From Paracoccus aerodenitrificans (GTDB taxonomy: Bacteria; Pseudomonadota; Alphaproteobacteria; Rhodobacterales; Rhodobacteraceae): DNA of 64,000 nucleotides. The stretch spans positions 2,356,001-2,420,000 of the forward strand of contig NZ_CP115784.1 in the NCBI RefSeq assembly GCF_027913215.1. Direction: 5' to 3'. The notes under the pieces are model-generated. The model had not been told where the DNA came from and did no database searches. It was given only the letters and a program-made list of their open reading frames with translations. This document shows, in pieces, positions 45,909-55,552 of the stretch. How positions within the stretch are numbered: position 1 is the first letter of the stretch; each line of letters opens with the position of its first letter. Both the position numbers and the translations under genes were made by a program.

Positions 45909-45996
45909 CAGCAGCAAGCACCGACTGATTCTGGCGCAGCGCAGGTTCGCCTGTGTGTCATTGAGGCCGTGACGGTATCCGGCTCCCCGCGTCGCC

Positions 45997-47097
45997 TCAG
46001 TCAGTCCCCGCTGCGCGAAGCGCCTTGGGCAGAGCCGCCGCAAATGCGTCAAGCTGATCAGAGGGACCGCAGGAGACCCGGATACAACGATCCAGAGGCG
46101 CGACGCCAGGCATCCGGACAAACACGCCTTCTTTCTCAAGCCCGGCAAGCACCGCGCGGGCATATGCGCCGTCGCGACCGCAATCGACGGCAACGAAATT
46201 CGTCGCCGAGGGCAGCGCGGTCAGCCCGTTATCTGCGGCAATCTCTGCAATCCGGTTTCTTGCGCCGGAGACATGCGATCTGATCTGCGAAAGCCAGCTC
46301 TCATCTTCCAGCGCCGCAAGTGCTCCGGCCTGAGCAATCCTGTTCACGCCGAAATGGTTGCGGATGCGGTCGAACCCCGCGATCAGATCCTTCGCGCCGA
46401 TCGCATAGCCGATCCGTGCGCCCGCCATGCCATAAGCCTTGGAAAAAGTGCGCATCCGGATGACCCGCGTATCGTCCGCGTCGATATCCGGCAACGCGGT
46501 ATCAGGAGCAAACTCGGCATAGGCCTCATCCAGCACAAGCAGGGATCCATCGGGGATGCGCGACAGCATCTCCTCTATGACCTTTCCGTCAAGCCAGCTT
46601 CCCATCGGATTATCGGGGTTGGCCAGATAGATCAGCCGCGCCTGTTTTTCAGCCGCACGCTTCAACAGCGCTTCGGGGTCTTCATGATCGTTGCGATACG
46701 GTACTTTCGATATCTCGCCGCCAAATCCTGCAACGTGATAGTTGAAGGTCGGATAGCCGCCCTCAGAGGTCACAACGACATCACCGGGGGCGACGATCAA
46801 CCGGACAAGCAGGCCCAGAAGCCCGTCAATCCCTTCACCAATCATGATATTCTCTGCCGCGACACCGTGATGCCGGGCAAGAGCATGACGCAAATCGAAA
46901 CTCTCTGCGTCGCCGTACTTCCATATCTCGGACGCGGCCACCCTCATCGCCTCGATGGCGCGGGGAGACGGGCCGAAGCCGTTTTCATTTGCGCCAAGCC
47001 GCGCGATATATGGTGCAGCGCGTTGGCGTTCCTGCGTTTCCGGGCCGATAAAAGGCACGGTCTGCGGCAGTTTCTCGGGGATCGGAGCAAAGCGCAT
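45997..47097 (-). CDS. Histidinol-phosphate aminotransferase-like PLP enzyme
   Basis: PLP fold-type I aminotransferase of 366 residues. Motifs: LGANENGFGPSPRAIEAMR at about 33-51, YLANPDNPMGSW at about 156-167, LVLDEAYAEFAP at about 185-196 and the PLP-binding Lys in RTFSKAYGMAGARIGYAIG at about 217-235. It fits HisC and its aromatic-aminotransferase cousins; no histidine genes are nearby, so the true substrate is uncertain. The ATG overlaps the stop of the zinc-ribbon gene by one base. Confidence 0.85.
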   Translation of the reverse strand: MRFAPIPEKLPQTVPFIGPETQERQRAAPYIARLGANENGFGPSPRAIEAMRVAASEIWKYGDAESFDLRHALARHHGVAAENIMIGEGIDGLLGLLVRLIVAPGDVVVTSEGGYPTFNYHVAGFGGEISKVPYRNDHEDPEALLKRAAEKQARLIYLANPDNPMGSWLDGKVIEEMLSRIPDGSLLVLDEAYAEFAPDTALPDIDADDTRVIRMRTFSKAYGMAGARIGYAIGAKDLIAGFDRIRNHFGVNRIAQAGALAALEDESWLSQIRSHVSGARNRIAEIAADNGLTALPSATNFVAVDCGRDGAYARAVLAGLEKEGVFVRMPGVAPLDRCIRVSCGPSDQLDAFAAALPKALRAAGTD

Positions 47098-48146
47098 CAG
47101 CCTGCCCTGCCTGTCAGGGATTGCAAACCGCTCCGCAAGCTGTCGATCCAGCCTATCGCATCCGCAACCGGCTGCGGCGCATTTCCCTCGCTAACCCATG
47201 ACGCGCAGGCGAGGTAAGCCACAAGCAGCGCCGCCGTGACCAGCAAGGAGCGAACGAAGCCTGCGCGATAGCCCCGTGCATCATTCGCTGCACCAGCCGA
47301 GTGGGCTGCCCGGGTAGGCTCCGGTTCCTCCTCCGGTTCCTCATGCCGCAAGGTCGCGGCGATCTGTTCGGCATCAGGCAAAGGCTTGCGCTGTGGCGAT
47401 GTCACATTTTCCGACCGATCCACCTTGCGAGGTGTTTCTGCCGGTGACGCCTCCTCTGCCTGCGCGATAACATCTTCGCTCAGCCTGCGTTTCGGCGCAG
47501 AGGCCAGAATCGGCGTGGGCGACAGACCCATTTCCGCGCTAGATGAAGCGCGTTTCGGCTTCGGCTCGCTGCGAGCAATCACGCGCGGCTCGGAATCGTC
47601 AGGTTCTGTCACCGTGGTTGCAGGCCAGTCGCCGAAATTCGATTGCGGCATCCCGGCAGGCTGATCGGGGGTGGTGGTTGGGATATTCGGGGGCCTCTGA
47701 GGACCGCCCTTCGCATCCGGAACCTCGCCGCCGGGTGTCTTGGGCGCGACCTCCTTCGCGACCGCTGGATTGTCCTGCCCATTCCGGGTTTTCGCCGCCC
47801 GGCGGGCGGAAAGCTCTCTGGCGGTTTCCTCGCGCAGAATCGACAGAACATCCTCTGGCAGAGGGCGCTGCAAGGGCGGCGCCGCTCCGAGATCTCCGGG
47901 CGCAGCCTCGACCGAACGGCCACCAGCCTCATGTCGCAGATCCTCAGACAGGCCGCGCTGTGTCAGCCCGGGGACAGACCGGCCCGGCGTCTCAGCCGGT
48001 TGCGGCCTGTCTTCCGTCACGGCGTCCGCCGCGGCTTGCTGCCAGACATACGCACAGGCGGAACATTCGACCTCACGCCCCTCGGGCGGAATCATATGCG
48101 CCGGCACCTCGTACTGCGCGTTGCATTTCGGGCAAATCAGCCGCAT
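47097..48146 (-). CDS. MJ0042-type zinc-ribbon membrane protein
   Basis: A 349-residue protein: an N-terminal zinc ribbon (MRLICPKCNAQYEVP ... ECSACAYVW, two CxxC pairs, residues 5-34), a long disordered Pro/Ala/Glu-rich middle (about 40-285), a single membrane segment near 293-310 (RSLLVTAALLVAYLACASWV) and a short tail. This zinc-finger family is widespread but has no known function. The frame reaches 48239, but the ATG at 48146 starts exactly at the zinc ribbon. Divergent from ftsE. Confidence 0.75.
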   Translation of the reverse strand: MRLICPKCNAQYEVPAHMIPPEGREVECSACAYVWQQAAADAVTEDRPQPAETPGRSVPGLTQRGLSEDLRHEAGGRSVEAAPGDLGAAPPLQRPLPEDVLSILREETARELSARRAAKTRNGQDNPAVAKEVAPKTPGGEVPDAKGGPQRPPNIPTTTPDQPAGMPQSNFGDWPATTVTEPDDSEPRVIARSEPKPKRASSSAEMGLSPTPILASAPKRRLSEDVIAQAEEASPAETPRKVDRSENVTSPQRKPLPDAEQIAATLRHEEPEEEPEPTRAAHSAGAANDARGYRAGFVRSLLVTAALLVAYLACASWVSEGNAPQPVADAIGWIDSLRSGLQSLTGRAG

Positions 48147-48260
48147 TGGTCGTCCTGTCAAAAGCTGCACCGTTTCTGGCATTCCGCGTCGGTCTGTTCT
48201 ATCAACGCAACGCCCGGCTTCCAAGCGCCGCGGCACCATAAGAGCGCCAAGGAGGCCCCT

Positions 48261-48938
48261 TTGATCGAAATGCAGGACGTGTCCTTTGGGTATCGCGAAG
48301 GCGGATCCTTGCTGTCGGACATGAATTTAAGCCTGCCGGCGGGTTCGTTTCATTTTCTGACCGGTCCGTCGGGATCGGGGAAAACCACGTTTCTGAGGCT
48401 GTGCTACGCCGATCTGCTGCCAAGCAGCGGCAGGCTGTCAGCATTCGGCCATGACGTAAACGGCCTGTCGCGCGACGGTATCGCGATGCTGCGGCGCAAG
48501 GTCGGAGTCCTGCATCAGGATGCACAATTTCTTGATCACCTGCCCGTCGCCGAGAATATCGCGCTGCCGCTGACCGTAGCGCATCAGCCGGTCGATATGC
48601 GTGCCCTGAAAGAGCTGCTCGGCTGGGTCGGAATGACCAATCACGCCCGCGCCACGCCGCCCTCGCTTTCGGGCGGAGAGCGGCAGCGGGCAGCGCTTGC
48701 CCGCGCGGTCATTATGTCTCCGGATTTCGTGATGGCGGACGAACCAACGGGCAATCTCGACTGGGAAATGTCGCTGCGTCTGCTTCAGCTTCTGGTCGAG
48801 TTGAACCGCTCGGGCAAGACCGTGCTGATCGCGACGCATGACATGGACCTGATCCGGGCGGCTAGGCAGATGGAAGTTCAGGCGCGGGTTTTACGCATTT
48901 CGGGCAGACAGGTTCAACTGGCAGGGGCGGATCTATGA
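48261..48938 (+). CDS. ftsE: Cell-division ATP-binding protein FtsE
   Basis: ABC ATPase (225 residues) that with FtsX controls septal peptidoglycan hydrolases. Walker A is GPSGSGKTT at about 36-44, the signature LSGGERQR at about 137-144, Walker B DFVMADEPTGNLDW at about 156-169, H-loop ATHD near 193. The best start is the TTG at 48261, with GGAGG 5 bases upstream and MIEMQDVSF as N-terminus; the ATG at 48270 is too far from that site. Overlaps ftsX by 4 bp. Confidence 0.88.
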   Translation: MIEMQDVSFGYREGGSLLSDMNLSLPAGSFHFLTGPSGSGKTTFLRLCYADLLPSSGRLSAFGHDVNGLSRDGIAMLRRKVGVLHQDAQFLDHLPVAENIALPLTVAHQPVDMRALKELLGWVGMTNHARATPPSLSGGERQRAALARAVIMSPDFVMADEPTGNLDWEMSLRLLQLLVELNRSGKTVLIATHDMDLIRAARQMEVQARVLRISGRQVQLAGADL

Positions 48939-49861
48939 AGGTGGATCTCAAGCAGGTCGACTGGCGCAGCCTCTGGCGCGGACTGGTCGGGCGGGACACG
49001 GGCGGAACCGGGCGGATCGTGCCTTCTACCGGGTTTACCGCGCAGCTTACCCTGCTGACAGCGGGCGCGATGGCGTTTCTGGCGGTGTTTGCACTGGCGC
49101 TCAGCATGGCGACGGGGCGGCTGGCGGAACGCTGGTCGCAATCGCTGGCGCAGACGGTCACGGTGCGGGTCTCTGCCCCGATAGATGAAATCGAAACCCT
49201 GACCGGACGGGTCATGGGAATTCTGGAACAGACCCCCGGAATTGCCGAAGCCCGGATGCTGCCTGAAGAAGAGGTCGAGGATCTGCTGACGCCGTGGTTC
49301 GGCCCGGATGTGCCGGTCTCTGCCCTGCCCGTTCCGCGCCTGATCGAGATCCGCGAGGGTGGCAACGAATTCGACGCGGAGGGCCTGCAGATGCGGCTTG
49401 AGGCAGAGACCCCCGGAGCCGTGCTGGACGACCATACCAGATGGCGGCAACCTCTGGTATCGGCGGCGCACAGGCTGCGGGTGCTCGGGGTAATTTCGCT
49501 TGGGCTGATCGCGGCGGCGGGTGCGGCGATGATGGCTCTGGCGGCGCAATCCTCTCTGGCCGCGAATGGTCAGGTCATCCGGGTGCTGAGGCTGATCGGC
49601 GCACGCGACGTCACCATCGCGCAGGCCTTTGTCCGCCGCTTCACGCGCCGCGCAGCGCTTGGCGCGGCAGCCGGGACGCTGCTCGGGATGATCGCAATCG
49701 CGCTTTTGCCGGGAATGGATGAGGCAGGAGGCTTCCTGACCGGGCTCGGTTTCCGCGGATGGGGCTGGCTCTGGCCGCTTCTGATCCCGCTTATCGCAAC
49801 GGCGGTCGGCTTTTTCGCAACAAGATGGGCGGCGCTGCGCATGCTGCGGGCGGTGCCATGA
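48935..49861 (+). CDS. ftsX: Cell-division protein FtsX
   Basis: Membrane partner of FtsE, 308 residues. Four hydrophobic segments are seen: about 33-60 (LLTAGAMAFLAVFALALSMA), 182-205, 228-252 and 275-298, with a periplasmic loop (about 60-175) between the first two that would touch peptidoglycan hydrolase activators. The typical VIRVLRLIGARDVTIAQAF lies at about 211-229. The ATG overlaps the ftsE stop and the gene's stop overlaps plsC, so ftsE-ftsX-plsC are translationally coupled. Confidence 0.87.
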   Translation: MKVDLKQVDWRSLWRGLVGRDTGGTGRIVPSTGFTAQLTLLTAGAMAFLAVFALALSMATGRLAERWSQSLAQTVTVRVSAPIDEIETLTGRVMGILEQTPGIAEARMLPEEEVEDLLTPWFGPDVPVSALPVPRLIEIREGGNEFDAEGLQMRLEAETPGAVLDDHTRWRQPLVSAAHRLRVLGVISLGLIAAAGAAMMALAAQSSLAANGQVIRVLRLIGARDVTIAQAFVRRFTRRAALGAAAGTLLGMIAIALLPGMDEAGGFLTGLGFRGWGWLWPLLIPLIATAVGFFATRWAALRMLRAVP

Positions 49862-50673
49862 TCGGCCCCTTGCTACGCCGGGAAGAGGCCGCGCATTATT
49901 CGCCCGTACCCCGGTCGAACGGCGCATTCGGTTATGTCTGCGCCGTCACCTATTACATCCATGTCGGGCTTGCCACGGTGGTGCTGGGGACATGGGGGAT
50001 GCTGACTCAGATCCGCAAGGGACGGCGCGGTGCAAACCGGGTAGCGACGATCTGGATCGGCTATATGTTGCGGGCGGCGCGGTGGCATAACGGCGTCGCC
50101 GTCGAAATTCGCGGAGAGCCGCCGCAGCGTGGCGAAGACGCCCTGATCGCCGCAAAACACCAGAGCTTTCTGGACATTCTCGCCATCGCAAGCGCCGCCG
50201 GACGCCGCGCCTTCGTCATGAAGCGCGAGATCATGCATATCCCGATCATGGGCTGGTACGCACGAGAGGTCGGCTGCATCCCGATCGACCGCACACGCGG
50301 GCGCGACGCGATGGGACAGATCATCCGCCAGATCCGCGAGCGTATGGCGTCCGAGGACGGTGTCGGACATCTGATCGTCTATCCCGAGGGAACCAGAACC
50401 CGACCGGGAGAGCACCGCCCCTATAAACACGGTGTCGGCACGATCCATCTGGAAACCGGCCTGCCGGTCTGGCCGGTCGCGGTGAATTGCGGCATGTTCT
50501 GGCCCAAACGCGGCATTCCCATAGCATCCGGTCGCGCCGTCATCGAATTCCTTCCGCCCATGCAGGCCGAACCCGGAGAATCGCGTGACGATTTCATCGC
50601 CCGATTGCGCGAAACCATCGAAACGCGCAGCGACGCCCTTATGCAAGAGGCTGGCTCGGGTCCGGCATCATAA
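49858..50673 (+). CDS. plsC: 1-Acyl-sn-glycerol-3-phosphate acyltransferase
   Basis: Makes phosphatidic acid from lysophosphatidic acid at the inner membrane. The 271-residue protein has one N-terminal membrane segment (about 25-45) and the acyltransferase motifs AAKHQSFLDIL at about 96-106 (HX4D-like, HQSFLD), the GWYAREVGCIPIDR block at about 131-144, VYPEGTRTRPGE at about 171-182 and VWPVAVNCG. The start overlaps the ftsX stop (ATGA). The pairing with ftsEX suggests lipid supply linked to division. Confidence 0.9.
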   Translation: MIGPLLRREEAAHYSPVPRSNGAFGYVCAVTYYIHVGLATVVLGTWGMLTQIRKGRRGANRVATIWIGYMLRAARWHNGVAVEIRGEPPQRGEDALIAAKHQSFLDILAIASAAGRRAFVMKREIMHIPIMGWYAREVGCIPIDRTRGRDAMGQIIRQIRERMASEDGVGHLIVYPEGTRTRPGEHRPYKHGVGTIHLETGLPVWPVAVNCGMFWPKRGIPIASGRAVIEFLPPMQAEPGESRDDFIARLRETIETRSDALMQEAGSGPAS

Positions 50674-50711
50674 TACCTTTAGATTATCTTGAATACTGGC
50701 TTTATCGCCAA

Positions 50712-50739
50712 TTGCACGTGCTGATTGTGAAGTTATCAT
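50712..50739 (+). promoter_or_regulatory. Putative sigma-70 promoter of the small lipoprotein gene
   Basis: TTGCAC (50712-50717), a 16-bp spacer and TATCAT (50734-50739). It lies 59 bp before the lipoprotein ATG in the 124-bp gap after plsC. Confidence 0.4.
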
Positions 50740-50797
50740 CCGTGACATAGCGTGAACACATAAACTGATGAATTAACCTGGACAGGAACATACTAAC

Positions 50798-51085
50798 ATG
50801 ATCAAAACTGCCGTCATCGCCTGTGTCGCTATTGGTACATTGGCAGCTTGTAATATCACGCCGGAGCAATACGAATCAGATCCTGTCCTGGCGGATTCGC
50901 CGATGGGGCCGGTGACCTGCCAGATTTACACCCATGAGCAGGTGACCTGGGATCGTTCGATTGCCCGCCCTGAGCAAATGGATGTCAAAACGGCAGATGC
51001 GATTTGCTGGGAAGAAGGTCGGCAGATCCTCGAAGGTAAAGAGCCGGTTTATGCTCCGACTGTCACTGCGGTTGCACCGCTCTGA
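50798..51085 (+). CDS. Small lipoprotein of unknown function
   Basis: A 95-residue protein with a lipoprotein signal (about 1-17, lipobox LAAC with the Cys near residue 18). The mature part of about 78 residues is acidic and has two further Cys (PVTCQIYTHEQVTWDRS and DAICWEEG), which could form a disulfide. I do not recognise the family. It is monocistronic, with its own putative promoter and a following terminator. Confidence 0.7.
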   Translation: MIKTAVIACVAIGTLAACNITPEQYESDPVLADSPMGPVTCQIYTHEQVTWDRSIARPEQMDVKTADAICWEEGRQILEGKEPVYAPTVTAVAPL

Positions 51086-51119
51086 TCGCGCGTTTTATCT
51101 AAAACCCAAAGCATTCAGG

Positions 51120-51150
51120 AAAGGCCGCGCGAAAGCTGCGGCCTTTCTTA
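51120..51150. terminator. Bidirectional rho-independent terminator
   Basis: AAAGGCCGC (51120-51128) and GCGGCCTTT (51138-51146) form a 9-bp stem closed by a GAAA-type loop, followed by TTCTTA on the plus strand; the opposite strand begins with AAA. It serves the lipoprotein gene and the convergent metH gene. Confidence 0.85.
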
Positions 51151-51160
51151 ATTCGGTTCC

Positions 51161-54100
51161 CTATTCCGCAGCCGTCGCCTGTCCCGGCACATAGTTCAGG
51201 ATCGGAGCCAGCCAGCGTTCTACCTCGGCCAGATCCATGCCTTTACGGGACGCATAATCCGCTACCTGATCGGCCTCGACCTTAGCGACGCCGAAATAAT
51301 AGGAGTCAGGATGGCCGATATAGATCCCCGACACCGAAGACCCCGGCCACATTGCCATTGATTCGGTCAGTTCAACCCCGGTCGCCTCTGTCGCATCCAG
51401 CAGCTTGAACAATGTCAGTTTTTCAGTGTGATCCGGCTGAGCGGGATAGCCCGGCGCAGGGCGAATGCCGCCATAGCCTTCCCCGATCAGTTCCTCATTC
51501 GACAGATCTTCATCGGGCGCATATCCCCAGTGATCGCGGCGCACGCGCTTATGGACCAGTTCGGCCAAAGCCTCGGCAAAACGATCCGACAGCGCCTGAA
51601 CCATGATTGCGGAATAATCGTCGCCCTGTTGCTTGAATTTCGCCGCAAGCTCATGGTCCTGAGGGCCTGAGGTCACGACAAATCCTCCCAGATAATCGGG
51701 CTGTCCCTCGGGTGCCACAAAATCGGCGAGCGCCGCATTCGGCCTGCCCTCACGTTTCGAGACCTGCTGACGCAATGTATAGAACGTCGCCAATTCATCC
51801 TTGCGGTTTTCATCGGTGAACAGACGGATATCGTCGCCCACACGGTTTGCAGGCCAGAACCCGATCACGGCACGCGGCCTGAACCAGTTCTCCGAGATGA
51901 TCTGATCCAGCATCGCTTTGGCATCGGCAAACAGCGCCCGCGCAGCCTCACCCTGTTTTTCATCCTCCAGAATACGAGGATAAACGCCTTTCATTTCCCA
52001 GGTCTGGAAAAATGGCGTCCAGTCGATATAGCGGGCAATTTCCGCCAGATCGAAATCATCGATTACACGAGGGCCGAAGAATTTTGGAACCGGCGGCTGC
52101 CATTTCCCGAATTCGACCGGAACGGGATTACTGCGGGCATCCGCAAGCGAGAGCCGCTTCTTATTTTTATCGCCGCGATTATATTTTTCCGCAACATCCA
52201 GATATTCAGCATTGATATTATCGGCATATTCCGCCCGCTTATCCGAGAGAAGCGAGGACACAACGCCAACGGCCCGGCTGGCATCTGTCACGTAAATCGC
52301 CTGCCCCTTGTGATAGCGCGGGTTGATTTTCACCGCCGTATGTACGCGGGATGTCGTCGCCCCGCCGATCAGCAGCGGGATATCGAAACCCTCACGCTCC
52401 ATTTCGGCAGCGACATGGACCATTTCATCAAGCGACGGCGTGATCAGGCCGGACAAGCCGATAATATCCACCTTCTCGGCCTTCGCAGTTTCCAGAATCT
52501 TGGTCGCCGGAACCATGACGCCAAGGTCGATGATCTCATAATTATTGCAGGCCAAAACGACGCCCACGATATTCTTGCCGATATCGTGCACATCGCCCTT
52601 TACCGTGGCCATCAGCACCTTGCCATTGCTGCTTTCCTCGCCGGATTCAGCCTTTTCGGCCTCCATATAGGGCAGCAGATGGGCCACGGCCTGTTTCATC
52701 ACTCGGGCGGATTTCACCACTTGCGGCAGGAACATCTTACCCGCGCCGAACAGGTCGCCCACGACATTCATGCCCGCCATCAATGGCCCTTCGATCACAT
52801 GCAGAGGACGATCCGCCTTCTGCCGGGCCTCTTCCGTATCGGCGTCGATATATTCGGTAATGCCGTTGACCAGAGCATGTTCCAGCCGCTTTTCAACCGG
52901 CCATTCGCGCCATGACAGATCCTTCTCACGCGCCTTCGCCCCGCCCTCGCCACGATATTTCTCGGCGATTTCCAGCATCCGCTCGGTCGCATCGGCACGC
53001 CGGTTCTGGACCACATCCTCGCAGGCTTCGCGCAGTTCCTCGTCGATCTGGTCATAGACCGCAAGCTGACCGGCATTGACGATGCCCATATCCATCCCGG
53101 CCTGAATGGCGTGATAGAGAAACATCGCATGCATCGCCTCGCGCACAGGTTCATTGCCGCGGAAGCTGAAGGACAGGTTCGACACCCCGCCCGAGATATG
53201 CACATGCGGCAGGGTCTGGGTGATGCGGCGGGTGGCGTTGATGAAATCGACACCGTAATTATCGTGCTCTTCGATCCCGGTTGCCACGGCGAAGATATTC
53301 GGGTCGAAGATGATATCTTCGGGCGGGAAGCCGATTTCCTGCGTCAGCAGCTCATAAGCGCGGGTGCAGATTTCGACCTTGCGGTTTTCAGTATCGGCCT
53401 GCCCGGTCTCGTCGAAGGCCATGACGACCACGGCCGCACCATAGGCGCGGCACAGCCTTGCATGATGCAGAAAGGCCTCCTCGCCCTCCTTGAGGCTGAT
53501 CGAGTTGACCACCGGCTTGCCCTGAATGCATTTCAGCCCGGCCTCGATCACCTCCCATTTCGAACTGTCCACCATGATCGGAACGCGCGCGATATCAGGC
53601 TCGGACGCGATCAGGTTCAGGTAATCGACCATCGCCTTTTCGCTGTCGATCAAACCTTCATCCATGTTCACGTCAATGATCTGAGCACCGTTTTCGACCT
53701 GATCCCGCGCCACATCCAGCGCCGCCGCCAGATCGCCATTGGTGATCAGCTTGCGGAAGCGGGCCGAGCCGGTGACATTGGTGCGCTCGCCCACATTCAC
53801 GAAGGGGATATCGTCGGTCTTGGTAAACGGTTCCAGCCCCGAGAGGCGCAGCAGCGGCTCTTTGTCCGGGATCTCGCGGGGAGGTAGATCCTTCACCGCC
53901 TCGGCGATGGCGCGGATATGCTCATAGGTCGAACCGCAGCAGCCCCCGACCACATTCACCAGCCCTTCGCGTGCGAACTCTGCGACCTGAGACGCCATTT
54001 GCTCGGGCGTTTCGTCATATTCGCCCATTTCATTGGGAAGCCCCGCATTCGGGTAAGCGCAGACAAGCGTATCCGCCGCGTCTGAGATTTCGGCCAGATG

Positions 54101-54895
54101 TGGGCGCATGGCTTCGGCGCCGAGAGCGCAGTTCAGCCCCACGGTCAGCGGCTGCGCATGTCGGATCGAGTGCCAGAAGGCCGTTGGCGTCTGTCCCGAA
54201 AGCGTCCGGCCCGACAGATCGGTGATCGTACCGGAAATCATCACCGGCAGACGCAGATTATTTTCCGCGAAGACTTTCTCACAGGCAAAAATCGCCGCCT
54301 TGGCGTTCAGCGTGTCGAAAATCGTCTCGATCAGGATCAGATCGGCCCCGCCCTCGATCAGGGCACGGGTCTGTTCGGCATAGGCCTCGGCAAGCTGATC
54401 GAAGGTCACCGCGCGATAGCCGGGATTATTCACATCCGGGCTGATCGAGGCGGTCCGGTTCGTCGGTCCAAGCGCACCCGCAACGAAACGCGGACGCCCA
54501 TCCTCGGCCGTGGCGCGGTCCATCGCCTTGCAGGCCAGTCGCGCACCCTCAAAGTTCAGGTCGCGCACACGGTCCTGCAATGCATAATCCGCCTGCGCGA
54601 TAGTGGTTGAGGAAAATGTGTTGGTTTCCACGATATCCGCGCCCGCTTTGGCATAGAGATAGTGGATTTCCTCGATGGCATCCGGTCGCGTGAGGTTCAG
54701 AAGGTCGTTATTGCCCTTCTGCGGATGGTCCGAGTGGATGTGACAGGCACAGCCCGCGCCATGACCAGTGAAATCATCCTCGGACAGGCCAAGCTGCTGG
54801 ATCTGCGTCCCCATCGCTCCGTCGAGGATAAGAATACGCTGTTTCGCAGCTTTGCGGAGTGTTTCGAAGACAGGAGAAAGAGGAAGCTCGGCCAC
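51161..54895 (-). CDS. metH: Cobalamin-dependent methionine synthase
   Basis: Transfers the methyl group of 5-methyl-tetrahydrofolate to homocysteine through methylcobalamin. The 1244-residue protein has all four modules: homocysteine binding (about 15-330, with [13 protein letters not shown] and its zinc Cys pair), folate/pterin binding (about 360-620, [18 protein letters not shown]), cobalamin binding (about 660-900, [20 protein letters not shown] carrying the axial His) and AdoMet reactivation (about 930-1230). Start is GTG with AAGGTGG upstream. The 184-bp leader has an imperfect hairpin at 55001-55023 but no riboswitch that I recognise. Confidence 0.96.
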   Translation of the reverse strand: MAELPLSPVFETLRKAAKQRILILDGAMGTQIQQLGLSEDDFTGHGAGCACHIHSDHPQKGNNDLLNLTRPDAIEEIHYLYAKAGADIVETNTFSSTTIAQADYALQDRVRDLNFEGARLACKAMDRATAEDGRPRFVAGALGPTNRTASISPDVNNPGYRAVTFDQLAEAYAEQTRALIEGGADLILIETIFDTLNAKAAIFACEKVFAENNLRLPVMISGTITDLSGRTLSGQTPTAFWHSIRHAQPLTVGLNCALGAEAMRPHLAEISDAADTLVCAYPNAGLPNEMGEYDETPEQMASQVAEFAREGLVNVVGGCCGSTYEHIRAIAEAVKDLPPREIPDKEPLLRLSGLEPFTKTDDIPFVNVGERTNVTGSARFRKLITNGDLAAALDVARDQVENGAQIIDVNMDEGLIDSEKAMVDYLNLIASEPDIARVPIMVDSSKWEVIEAGLKCIQGKPVVNSISLKEGEEAFLHHARLCRAYGAAVVVMAFDETGQADTENRKVEICTRAYELLTQEIGFPPEDIIFDPNIFAVATGIEEHDNYGVDFINATRRITQTLPHVHISGGVSNLSFSFRGNEPVREAMHAMFLYHAIQAGMDMGIVNAGQLAVYDQIDEELREACEDVVQNRRADATERMLEIAEKYRGEGGAKAREKDLSWREWPVEKRLEHALVNGITEYIDADTEEARQKADRPLHVIEGPLMAGMNVVGDLFGAGKMFLPQVVKSARVMKQAVAHLLPYMEAEKAESGEESSNGKVLMATVKGDVHDIGKNIVGVVLACNNYEIIDLGVMVPATKILETAKAEKVDIIGLSGLITPSLDEMVHVAAEMEREGFDIPLLIGGATTSRVHTAVKINPRYHKGQAIYVTDASRAVGVVSSLLSDKRAEYADNINAEYLDVAEKYNRGDKNKKRLSLADARSNPVPVEFGKWQPPVPKFFGPRVIDDFDLAEIARYIDWTPFFQTWEMKGVYPRILEDEKQGEAARALFADAKAMLDQIISENWFRPRAVIGFWPANRVGDDIRLFTDENRKDELATFYTLRQQVSKREGRPNAALADFVAPEGQPDYLGGFVVTSGPQDHELAAKFKQQGDDYSAIMVQALSDRFAEALAELVHKRVRRDHWGYAPDEDLSNEELIGEGYGGIRPAPGYPAQPDHTEKLTLFKLLDATEATGVELTESMAMWPGSSVSGIYIGHPDSYYFGVAKVEADQVADYASRKGMDLAEVERWLAPILNYVPGQATAAE

Positions 54896-55000
54896 GGGAC
54901 CACCTTTTGCGGAGTTCAGACACGGCTTCTAGCAGGGCTTCACGCATTCGACAAATTCATGTGGCGAATAATCTTTATGAATCCGCGTCATGATAGGAAG

Positions 55001-55023
55001 ATCGGATCACCGGAGATCCCGAT
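55001..55023 (-). other. Imperfect hairpin between the periplasmic-protein gene and metH
   Basis: ATCGGATC and GATC-C-CCGAT pair over 8 bp with a 1-nt bulge and a 6-nt loop. It lies 57 bp after the stop of the upstream gene and about 105 bp before the metH start, so it could belong to either. No T-run follows. Confidence 0.3.
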
Positions 55024-55079
55024 TCATCCCCAATCCGAAATCTAAACGGCGATCTTGCCTGCCCTGTCAGCATTTGCCT

Positions 55080-55397
55080 TCACTGACCTGCCCCGGCAGC
55101 AGTCTGACCTTCCGCAGTGTTTGTGATCTTGTCAGAATCACCGGATTTGCTATCTTCACCCTCATCTATCTGACTGACCCGGTCCGAGACGACATTGCCG
55201 GTTTCGCGGTCATAAACAGATTCGAGGCGGATTTTGTCACGCTCTGCAGTAACCTGGATCTGTGCGCCCTGATCCGAGAACTGAATATTTTCAAATCCCT
55301 GTGCAGCAAGCTGTGCCCGCACTTGGTCCTCGGCGAACTGAGCATAAGCAGTGCCTGTGACTGCCATCAGAAGGATTGAAATCAGCGCCGTGCGCAT
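55080..55397 (-). CDS. Small periplasmic PepSY-like protein
   Basis: A 105-residue exported protein with a signal peptide at about 1-20 ([15 protein letters not shown]). The mature part has a PepSY-like sequence, [20 protein letters not shown] then [19 protein letters not shown], and ends in an acidic low-complexity tail. PepSY domains often inhibit proteases or sense the envelope; the function here is unknown. AAGGAA precedes the ATG. Confidence 0.65.
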   Translation of the reverse strand: MRTALISILLMAVTGTAYAQFAEDQVRAQLAAQGFENIQFSDQGAQIQVTAERDKIRLESVYDRETGNVVSDRVSQIDEGEDSKSGDSDKITNTAEGQTAAGAGQ

Positions 55398-55417
55398 GGC
55401 GGGTTCCTTGTGGTTCT

Positions 55418-55447
55418 TTGACCAATTATGCCGAAAACGGTTCTAAA
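55418..55447 (+). promoter_or_regulatory. Candidate promoter of metG
   Basis: TTGACC (55418-55423), an 18-bp spacer and TCTAAA (55442-55447). It lies in the 155-bp gap between the divergent periplasmic-protein gene and metG. The match to consensus is moderate. Confidence 0.3.
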
Positions 55448-55552
55448 ATCCATCTATACAAGTATTCAATGCCGCGTGATGAGGAATGTTCCCTGCCCTT
55501 TCAAACCGGGCTGGCACCGGTTAAATACCCTGCGACCTATCTGGAAGAGCAC

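Noticed and set aside
54896..55079. Possible SAM, SAH or cobalamin riboswitch before metH
   Set aside because: I looked for the known conserved cores of these classes and found none; only an imperfect hairpin is present.
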